Assembly: GCF_020544405.1 (NCBI RefSeq)
Contig: NZ_CP065410.1
Location: 5,609,501 to 5,673,500 of the forward strand
Direction: 5' to 3'
DNA length: 64,000 bases
Origin: Pseudomonas sp. IAC-BECa141
GTDB lineage: Bacteria; Pseudomonadota; Gammaproteobacteria; Pseudomonadales; Pseudomonadaceae
Part shown: piece after piece, positions 56,422 to 64,000 of the stretch
How the letters are laid out: each line of letters starts with the position of its first letter
Numbering within the stretch: position 1 is the stretch's first letter
Notes under the pieces: model-generated
Seen by the model: the letters and a program-made list of their open reading frames with translations, nothing else
Databases searched by the model: none
What the model was told of the DNA's origin: nothing
Program-made: the position numbers and the translations under genes

Positions 56422-59400
56422 TCAAATGTTCTGGCGATCGCCTTTCGGATCGAAGAACACCGAAGAAACGATTTCCGCCTCGATCACGCTGCCGTCCGCC
56501 AGCGGTGCGAACACCCGCTCGCCCATGCGCTTCAGACCGCCCTTCACCACGCCCATGGCAAACGAATAGCCGAGGGAGTTGTGCGCGTAGCTGGAGGTCA
56601 CGTGGCCGACCATGGTCATCGGGATCGACTGCTTGGTGTTGAACACCAGCTGTGCACCTTCCGGCAGCCACACGTTCGGATCGATCGGCTTCAGGCCCAC
56701 CAGTTGTTTACGCTGGTCACGCACGCAGTCTTCACGGTTCATGCCGCGCTGGCCGATCCACGAGAACGGCTTGGTGCGGCCGACGCACCAGCCCATGTTC
56801 AGGTCGTCCGGGGTCATCGAGCCGTCGGTGTCCTGGCCGACGATGATGAAGCCCTTCTCGGCCCGCAGCACGTGCATGGTCTCGGTGCCATACGGGGTCA
56901 GGTTGTACTGCTTGCCCGCCTCGACGATTTTTTCCAGCACGCCCATCGCGTAGTCGGCCTGGACGTTGACTTCGTACGACAGCTCACCGGTGAACGAGAT
57001 GCGGAACACCCGTGCCGGCACACCGCCGACCAGACCTTCTTTCCAGGTCATGAACGGGAACGCTTCGTTGGCCAGATCGATGTCGGTCACGGCGCTGAGC
57101 AGCTTGCGGCTGTTCGGGCCGGACAGGGTCATGGTCGCCCAGTGGTCGGTGACGGAGGTGAAATAAACCTTCAGGTCCGGCCATTCGGTCTGGTGGTACA
57201 GCTCCAGCCACTGCAGCACGCGAGCCGCGCCGCCGGTGGTGGTGGTCATGACGAAATGGTTGTCGGCCAGACACGCCGTCACACCGTCGTCGAAGACCAT
57301 GCCGTCTTCCTTGCACATCAGGCCGTAACGGGCCTTGCCCACGTCGAGCTTGGTCCAGGCGTTGGTGTACACGCGGTTGAGGAACTCGCGGGCGTCCGGG
57401 CCCTGGATGTCGATCTTGCCCAGGGTCGAGGCGTCCAGCAGGCCAACGCTGTCGCGCACAGCCTTGCATTCGCGTTTGACCGCGGCATGCATGTCTTCGC
57501 CGTTTTTCGGGAAGTACCACGGACGCTTCCACTGACCGACGTCTTCGAACTCGGCGCCGTTTTTCAGGTGCCATTGATGCAGCGCGGTGTAACGCACCGG
57601 TTCGAAGATGTGCCCGCAGTGACGGCCGGCTACCGCACCGAATGTCACCGGCGTGTAGTTCGGACGGAACATCGTGGTGCCCATCTGCGGGATGGTCACG
57701 TTCAGCGAACGGGCGGCAATCGCCAGGCCGTTGACGTTGCCGAGCTTGCCCTGATCGGTGCCGAAGCCCAGCGCGGTGTAGCGTTTGACGTGCTCGACCG
57801 ATTCGAAACCTTCGCGGGTCGCCAGTTCGATGGCGGCGGCGGTCACGTCGTTCTGCAGGTCGACGAATTGCTTCGGCGCCCGGGAAGTACCTTTCTCGTG
57901 CGGCACCTGGAACAGCGCCAGGGTGGGTTCTTCGAGACGGCTCAGGGCTTTCGGCAACACGGCTTCAACGGTCTGGAAACCGGCTTCGGACGCAGCGCGC
58001 ACGCCGCCTTCAAAACCGTCAGCCAGCGAATCGCCAAGACCGTAGACGCCGTTGATGCCACCGACGCACACGCGTTTTTGCGGTGCTTCGCCCGGTACGA
58101 AACCGAGGATGTCTTCGCGCCAGATCGGCTTGCCGCCAAGGTGCGACGCCAGGTGAACCACCGGGCTGTAACCACCGGAGCTGGCGATCAGGTCGCAGTC
58201 GAGCCATTCGCCCGGGCTGGTGACCTTGTGGCCTTTGACATCGATCGCCGCCACGCGGGCAGCGGTGACGTGCTTGCTGCCACGGGCCTCGATCACGGCG
58301 CTGCCAGTGAGGATGCGAATGCCTTTGGCGCGCGCTTCTTCCACCAGTGCACCACGCGGATTGCTGCGCGCGTCGGCGATGGCGACCACTTGCAGGCTGG
58401 CGTCGAGCCAGTCCAGCGCCACCCGATAGGCGTGATCGTTGTTGGTCGACAGCACCAGCTTTTTGCCCGGTGCCACGCCGTAACGGCGCACGTAGGTCGA
58501 CACTGCGCCGGCGAGCATGTTGCCCGGCCCGTCGTTGTTGCCGTAGACCAGCGGACGCTCGTGAGCGCCGGTCGCCAGCACCACACGCTTGGCGCGGACG
58601 CGGTGAATGCGCTGACGCACCTGGCCGATCGGAGCACGGTCACCAAGGTGATCGGTGAGGCGTTCGTGAATGGTCAGGAAGTTGTGGTCGTGGTAACCGT
58701 TGACCGTGGCGCGCGGCAACAGCAGCACGTCCGGAGTGTTCTTCAATTCAGCGATGACACTGGCCACCCACTCCATCGCAGGCTTGCCGTCGAGGCTTTC
58801 GCGGGAGTCGAGCAGGCTGCCGCCGAACTCTTCCTGTTCATCGGCGATGATCACCCGCGCACCGCTGCGCGCAGCCGCCAGCGCAGCGGCCAGACCGGCC
58901 GGGCCGGCGCCGACGATCAGCACGTCGCAGTGCTGGTTCATGTAGTCGTAGGTGTCCGGATCGACCTCGGTCGGCGAGCGACCTAAACCTGCAGCCTTGC
59001 GGATGTACTTCTCGTAAGTCATCCAGAACGATTGCGGATACATGAAGGTTTTGTAGTAGAAACCCGGTGGCATCAGCTTGCCGCCGACCTTGCCGAGAAT
59101 TCCCATCATGTCGTTGTTGACGCTCGGCCAGCCGTTGGTGCTGGTGGCGACCAGGCCCTGGTACAACGCCTGTTGCGTGGCACGCACGTTGGGAATCTGG
59201 GTGGCTTCGGTTGCACCGATCTGCAGCACCGCGTTCGGCTCTTCGGCACCGGCGGCGAAGATGCCGCGTGGACGCGAATACTTGAAGCTGCGGCCAATGA
59301 TGTCGACGCCGTTGGCCAGCAGGGCTGCGGCCAGCGAGTCGCCTTCGAAACCTTTGTAGGTCTGGCCGTTGAAGGTGAAGCTCAGCACTTTGTTGCGGTC

Positions 59401-59439
59401 GATCCGTCCACCGTTGGACAGGCGATTGGTCTGGCTCAT
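56422..59439 (-). CDS. soxA: Sarcosine oxidase alpha subunit
   Basis: 1005 residues. N-terminal 2Fe-2S-like/ubiquinone part (FTFNGQTYKGFEGDSLAAAL), an NAD-binding Rossmann motif VLIVGAGPAGLAAALAAA near residue 174, and a C-terminal aminomethyltransferase (GcvT-like) domain that binds THF. With SoxB it oxidises sarcosine to glycine; the methyl group leaves as 5,10-methylene-THF, and electrons reduce O2 to H2O2. The start overlaps the soxD stop. GGAGAGAAGG precedes it. Confidence 0.96.
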   Translation of the reverse strand: MSQTNRLSNGGRIDRNKVLSFTFNGQTYKGFEGDSLAAALLANGVDIIGRSFKYSRPRGIFAAGAEEPNAVLQIGATEATQIPNVRATQQALYQGLVATSTNGWPSVNNDMMGILGKVGGKLMPPGFYYKTFMYPQSFWMTYEKYIRKAAGLGRSPTEVDPDTYDYMNQHCDVLIVGAGPAGLAAALAAARSGARVIIADEQEEFGGSLLDSRESLDGKPAMEWVASVIAELKNTPDVLLLPRATVNGYHDHNFLTIHERLTDHLGDRAPIGQVRQRIHRVRAKRVVLATGAHERPLVYGNNDGPGNMLAGAVSTYVRRYGVAPGKKLVLSTNNDHAYRVALDWLDASLQVVAIADARSNPRGALVEEARAKGIRILTGSAVIEARGSKHVTAARVAAIDVKGHKVTSPGEWLDCDLIASSGGYSPVVHLASHLGGKPIWREDILGFVPGEAPQKRVCVGGINGVYGLGDSLADGFEGGVRAASEAGFQTVEAVLPKALSRLEEPTLALFQVPHEKGTSRAPKQFVDLQNDVTAAAIELATREGFESVEHVKRYTALGFGTDQGKLGNVNGLAIAARSLNVTIPQMGTTMFRPNYTPVTFGAVAGRHCGHIFEPVRYTALHQWHLKNGAEFEDVGQWKRPWYFPKNGEDMHAAVKRECKAVRDSVGLLDASTLGKIDIQGPDAREFLNRVYTNAWTKLDVGKARYGLMCKEDGMVFDDGVTACLADNHFVMTTTTGGAARVLQWLELYHQTEWPDLKVYFTSVTDHWATMTLSGPNSRKLLSAVTDIDLANEAFPFMTWKEGLVGGVPARVFRISFTGELSYEVNVQADYAMGVLEKIVEAGKQYNLTPYGTETMHVLRAEKGFIIVGQDTDGSMTPDDLNMGWCVGRTKPFSWIGQRGMNREDCVRDQRKQLVGLKPIDPNVWLPEGAQLVFNTKQSIPMTMVGHVTSSYAHNSLGYSFAMGVVKGGLKRMGERVFAPLADGSVIEAEIVSSVFFDPKGDRQNI

Positions 59440-59765
59440 ACCTTCTCTCCCAGCGCCGTCGTGGCTGTTTTCGCAGTGTCAGCCTTGTCGGTGAATTGCG
59501 GCTTGGTGCCGATCTTGTAGGTCTCGAGAATCTCGTAGGTCACGGTGTCGCGGGTGACGTTGAAGTACTGGCGGCAACCGGCGACGTGATCCCACAACTC
59601 GTGGTGCAGACCGCGAGGGTTGTCGCGGAAGAACATGTAGTCGCCCCACTCCTCGTCGGTGCAGCTGTTCGGATCCAGCGGACGCGGAATGTGCGCCTGG
59701 CCGGATGCATGGAATTCCTCTTCGGAGCGCAGTTCGCCGCAGTGAGGACAGAAGATATGCAACAT
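59436..59765 (-). CDS. soxD: Sarcosine oxidase delta subunit
   Basis: 109 residues. The zinc site is CPHCG near the N-terminus with later His and Cys (HVAGCRQYF). The segment DYMFFRDNPRGLHHELW is a strong family mark. The delta subunit is a small structural zinc protein of the alpha-beta-gamma-delta complex. Its stop overlaps the soxA start (TCAT). Confidence 0.95.
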   Translation of the reverse strand: MLHIFCPHCGELRSEEEFHASGQAHIPRPLDPNSCTDEEWGDYMFFRDNPRGLHHELWDHVAGCRQYFNVTRDTVTYEILETYKIGTKPQFTDKADTAKTATTALGEKV

Positions 59766-59779
59766 GGGGATTTCTCCTG

Positions 59780-61030
59780 TTAGTGGGCGACAGCCGCAGC
59801 GCCGTGTTCATCGATCAACGCACCGCTGTGGAAACGGTCGATGGAGAAAGGTGCGGCCAGCGGGTGCATTTCACCCTTGGCCAGACTCGCGGCAAACACG
59901 TTGCCCGAACCCGGTGTGGCCTTGAAGCCGCCGGTGCCCCAACCGCAGTTGAAGAACATGTTCGGCACCGGGGTTTTCGAAATGATCGGGCAGGCGTCCG
60001 GCGTGGTGTCGACGATGCCGCCCCATTGACGGTTCATGCGCACCCGCGACAGCACCGGGAACATCTCGACGATGGCCTGGATGGTGTGCTCGATCACCGG
60101 GTACGAACCGCGCTGGCCGTAGCCGTTGTAGCCGTCGATACCGGCGCCGATCACCAGGTCGCCCTTGTCGGACTGGCTGATGTAACCGTGCACGGCGTTG
60201 GACATGATCACGCTGTCGATGATCGGTTTGATCGGCTCGGACACCAGCGCCTGCAACGGGTGGGATTCGATCGGCAGACGGAAACCGGCGAGTTTGGCCA
60301 TGTGCCCGGAGTTACCGGCGGTCACCACGCCGACGCGCTTGGCGCCGATGAAACCCTTGTTGGTTTCAACGCCGATGCACACGCCGTTTTCCTTGCGGAA
60401 ACCGATCACTTCGGTCTGCTGGATCAGGTCCACGCCCAAGGCGTCGGCGGCACGGGCAAAGCCCCACGCCACGGCATCGTGACGGGCCACGCCGCCGCGA
60501 CGCTGAACGGTTGCGCCCATCACCGGGTAGCGGGTGTTTTTCGAGCAGTCGAGGTACGGAATTTCGTCCGCGACTTGCTTGGCGTTGAGCAGTTCGCCGT
60601 CCACGCCGTTGAGGCGGTTGGCGCTGACCCGACGCTCGGAATCACGGATGTCCTGCAGGGTGTGGCACAGGTTGTAGACGCCGCGCTGGGAGAACATCAC
60701 GTTGTAGTTCAGGTCTTGCGAAAGGCCTTCCCACAGTTTCATCGCGTGTTCGTACAGGTGCGCCGATTCGTCCCACAGGTAGTTGGAGCGGACGATGGTG
60801 GTGTTGCGCGCGGTGTTACCGCCGCCCAGCCAACCCTTCTCGACCACGGCCACGTTGGTGATGCCGTGTTCTTTGGCCAGATAGTAGGCCGTCGCCAGAC
60901 CGTGCCCGCCGCCGCCGACAATGACCACGTCGTAGACCTTTTTCGGGGTCGGCGTGCGCCACATACGCTGCCAGTTTTCGTGGTGGCTGAGGGAGTGTTT
61001 GAAGAGGCCGAAGCCCGAATAGCGTTGCAT
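59780..61030 (-). CDS. soxB: Sarcosine oxidase beta subunit
   Basis: 416 residues from ATG 61030 ([14 protein letters not shown]); ATG 61036 two codons upstream is equally possible with GGAG before it. FAD-binding Rossmann motif [18 protein letters not shown] near residue 36. It carries FAD and the covalent FMN used for sarcosine oxidation. It follows glyA by about 20 bases. Confidence 0.95.
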   Translation of the reverse strand: MQRYSGFGLFKHSLSHHENWQRMWRTPTPKKVYDVVIVGGGGHGLATAYYLAKEHGITNVAVVEKGWLGGGNTARNTTIVRSNYLWDESAHLYEHAMKLWEGLSQDLNYNVMFSQRGVYNLCHTLQDIRDSERRVSANRLNGVDGELLNAKQVADEIPYLDCSKNTRYPVMGATVQRRGGVARHDAVAWGFARAADALGVDLIQQTEVIGFRKENGVCIGVETNKGFIGAKRVGVVTAGNSGHMAKLAGFRLPIESHPLQALVSEPIKPIIDSVIMSNAVHGYISQSDKGDLVIGAGIDGYNGYGQRGSYPVIEHTIQAIVEMFPVLSRVRMNRQWGGIVDTTPDACPIISKTPVPNMFFNCGWGTGGFKATPGSGNVFAASLAKGEMHPLAAPFSIDRFHSGALIDEHGAAAVAH

Positions 61031-61050
61031 AGTCATTTACTCCAGAACGC

Positions 61051-62304
<1,254 letters not shown>

Positions 62305-62379
62305 CGCGTCTCTCCCAGCGGCATCTGTGCGCCATTCGTCTCGGTAAGGCACGGCGTTCAGCCAGTGCCCTTTGATGCG

Positions 62380-62406
62380 ATGGTATGGCCGGCGCAGGGA
62401 GGTCAA
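62380..62406 (-). promoter_or_regulatory. Possible glyA-sox promoter
   Basis: On the minus strand TTGACC (62401-62406) and TACCAT (62380-62385) are 15 bases apart, 76 bases before the glyA ATG. The spacing is short, which suits a promoter needing an activator such as a sarcosine- or betaine-responsive AraC protein. Confidence 0.35.
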
Positions 62407-62460
62407 ATGCCTACGGACGCCACGCAAAGGTGCGTTTACGACATGGCGGGGACGACGGAC

Positions 62461-63171
62461 TCAAACAAGCAGCTGGCGCAAGGCCAGAAGGACCATGAAA
62501 TGCGCGGGATAGAGCGCATACGCCCAGCGCCGCATGGGTGGCGCGTGGAGGTAAGTGGCGTGTCGCAACAGGAACATTCCGAGCAGTGGCGCGATCAGGC
62601 AGGTCGCAAGCCCGAAGATGGCGACGATGTTGCCGAACTGCGCGGCTTCGTACAGCACCCGCCATTGATTCGCGGCCACACACACCAGCCCTGGTAGCAG
62701 GCTGAAATACCAGGGCCGATGAAATACCAGCAACATCGCCAGCGGCAGCAGGACACCGAACAGACCGAACATCAGCCGCTCCGGGAACATCGCCGCCGCC
62801 AGTAAGGCTCCGACTCCCAGCAGTCGTGAAATCAGCACTCGATCCTGCCAGCCTCGCGCCACCAGCAAACCCAGCACCAGCGTGGGCATCACGTTCAAGG
62901 TGTCGGGCTCGGGAATGTACAGACGGTAGGGAATTTCACTGATAGCGCTGAACAGCAGCAACCAGCCCAGATAGCGCCATTCGGTCTTGCGTGCGCCGTC
63001 CCGGGTCAGATTCGCCGCCATCGCCAGGCAGAACCACGGGAACGCCAGCCGTCCCGGCACATACAGCCAATCGGCGCTGATCCCGACATATCGCAGGTGA
63101 TCGAGCAGCATGCTCAGCAGCGCCAGCCACTTGAGCAGATCGAGTGCGCCGTCGCGCCGGCTCAGGTGCAT
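62461..63171 (-). CDS. TraX-family membrane protein
   Basis: 236 residues, about seven hydrophobic helices, beginning MHLSRRDGALDLLKWLALLS. The LDLLKWLALLSMLLDHLRY motif is given in part: LDLLKWLALL and MLLDHL match the TraX/acyltransferase-3-like family; F-plasmid TraX acetylates pilin. Chromosomal copies are of unknown target. Start 63171 is chosen because upstream residues are not family-like. No conjugation genes nearby. Confidence 0.82.
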   Translation of the reverse strand: MHLSRRDGALDLLKWLALLSMLLDHLRYVGISADWLYVPGRLAFPWFCLAMAANLTRDGARKTEWRYLGWLLLFSAISEIPYRLYIPEPDTLNVMPTLVLGLLVARGWQDRVLISRLLGVGALLAAAMFPERLMFGLFGVLLPLAMLLVFHRPWYFSLLPGLVCVAANQWRVLYEAAQFGNIVAIFGLATCLIAPLLGMFLLRHATYLHAPPMRRWAYALYPAHFMVLLALRQLLV

Positions 63172-63299
63172 AATCGGCTCGCATCCTTGTAAAGTTTTGA
63201 CAGCGACATCCCGTGTGCTCCCCGGATGATCTTCGGTACAGTGCGCACCATCATTGACCCCACGAAGCGCCACAAGCGCCTCGATTACGGAAGCCGGCC

Positions 63300-64000
63300 A
63301 TGACCGACAAGAGCCAACAATTCGCCAGCGACAACTATTCCGGTATCTGCCCTGAAGCCTGGGCTGCCATGGAACAGGCCAACCACGGCCACCAGCGCGC
63401 CTATGGCGACGATGAGTGGACAGCACGCGCCTCCGATTATTTCCGCAAGCTGTTCGAGACCGACTGCGAAGTGTTCTTCGCCTTCAACGGCACCGCCGCC
63501 AACTCCCTCGCGCTGTCGTCGCTGTGCCAGAGTTACCACAGCGTCATCTGCTCGGAAACCGCCCACGTCGAAACCGACGAATGCGGCGCACCGGAATTTT
63601 TCTCCAACGGTTCGAAACTGCTGATCGCCGGCACTGAAAACGGCAAGATCACCCCGGCCTCGATCCGCGAAGTCGCGCTCAAGCGCCAGGACATCCACTA
63701 CCCGAAACCGCGCGTGGTGACCCTGACCCAGGCCACCGAAGTCGGCAGCGTCTACACCCCGGAAGAAGTCCGCGCCATCAGCGACACCTGCAAGGAACTG
63801 GGCTTGAACCTGCACATGGACGGCGCGCGCTTTTCCAACGCCTGCGCCTTCCTCGGCTGCTCGCCGGCGGACCTGACCTGGAAGGCCGGCGTCGACGTAC
63901 TGTGCTTCGGCGGCACGAAAAACGGCATGGCGGTGGGTGAAGCGATCCTGTTCTTCAACCACAAACTGGCCGAAGACTTCGACTACCGCTGCAAACAGGC
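63300..64000 (+). CDS. ltaE: Low-specificity L-threonine aldolase (3' end outside window)
   Basis: 233 residues visible of about 346. PLP fold: the N-terminus QQFASDNYSGICPEAWAAM is typical and the PLP lysine is Lys207 (FGGTKNGMAVGE). It splits L-threonine and L-allo-threonine into glycine and acetaldehyde, fitting the glycine genes beside it. Divergent from the TraX-like gene; the promoter must lie in 63172-63299. Confidence 0.92.
   Translation, partial: MTDKSQQFASDNYSGICPEAWAAMEQANHGHQRAYGDDEWTARASDYFRKLFETDCEVFFAFNGTAANSLALSSLCQSYHSVICSETAHVETDECGAPEFFSNGSKLLIAGTENGKITPASIREVALKRQDIHYPKPRVVTLTQATEVGSVYTPEEVRAISDTCKELGLNLHMDGARFSNACAFLGCSPADLTWKAGVDVLCFGGTKNGMAVGEAILFFNHKLAEDFDYRCKQ

Noticed and set aside
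55750..58986. 1078-codon plus-strand frame opposite soxA and soxG
   Set aside because: It runs through a palindromic repeat and two real genes, and its protein is His/Val/Arg-rich without domains.
62461..63171. Conjugative element suggested by the TraX-like gene
   Set aside because: TraX homologues occur as single chromosomal genes, and no other transfer gene is present.

Overview
The window is a G+C-rich, densely coded piece of a Pseudomonas chromosome, most likely from the P. fluorescens group. The main reason is gene content and order: davBA next to pqqFABCDE, bioBFHCD divergent from comF, glcB, a FecI/FecR/TonB-receptor cell-surface signalling set, creBCD, and glyA-soxBDAG-purU-fdhA-ltaE follow one another as in other fluorescent pseudomonads. 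Three pairs of the typical Pseudomonas REP sequence and four copies of a second palindromic repeat (core GATCGTTCCCACGC) support this. I saw no prophage, insertion sequence, CRISPR array, tRNA or rRNA. The region is core chromosome, and its novelty lies mostly in intergenic DNA.

Layout. 1-2009: end of davB and all of davA (lysine to 5-aminovalerate). 2048-9726: PQQ cofactor genes pqqF, pqqA, pqqB, pqqC, pqqD, pqqE and a prolyl-oligopeptidase, all on +. 9730-12477: a small membrane protein, a class III aminotransferase and a divergent LysR regulator. 12705-22234: three paralogous ~600-residue acyl-CoA dehydrogenases, a membrane diguanylate cyclase and a di-heme cytochrome c peroxidase, all on -. 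22510-28337: a small flagellar-rod-like protein, the biotin operon bioB-F-H-C-D (-) and divergent comF (+). 28394-33915: ModE-type regulator, PhoX-like secreted protein, SrkA kinase, RarD transporter and a GcvR-like ACT protein. 34368-39961: malate synthase G, a lone receiver-domain protein, a cyclic-nucleotide/CBS/DUF294 protein and a DEDDh exonuclease. 40072-46235: ECF sigma factor, FecR anti-sigma factor, TonB-dependent receptor, a PepSY membrane protein, a 59-residue membrane protein and a glutathione S-transferase. 46438-49986: creD, creC, creB (-). 50219-53206: RimK-type protease-like protein, acyltransferase, DUF2780 protein, and a half-size cold-shock-like protein next to a normal cold-shock protein. 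53279-64000: formaldehyde dehydrogenase, purU (frameshifted), soxG, soxA, soxD, soxB and glyA (-), a TraX-like protein (-) and the start of ltaE (+).

How the genes work together. The right end is a one-carbon pathway. Sarcosine oxidase makes glycine, H2O2 and 5,10-methylene-THF, GlyA interconverts glycine and serine, PurU releases formate from 10-formyl-THF, FdhA removes formaldehyde, and LtaE cleaves threonine to glycine. The pqq block supplies the cofactor of periplasmic glucose and alcohol dehydrogenases. The acyl-CoA dehydrogenases serve fatty-acid oxidation, and the one at 20429-22234 has a promoter overlapped by a PsrA-type operator. glcB closes the glyoxylate shunt.

Best regulatory signals read directly: four 11-bp-phased repeats in front of creD; a BirA-type operator covering the bioB -35 box inside the first codons of comF; a perfect CRP/Vfr palindrome in front of the diguanylate cyclase; the PsrA-type operator; a repeated hairpin-plus-DnaA-box module after rarD; and a 160-bp palindromic element after creB. 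The only clearly broken gene is purU, which lacks one base in a homopolymer.
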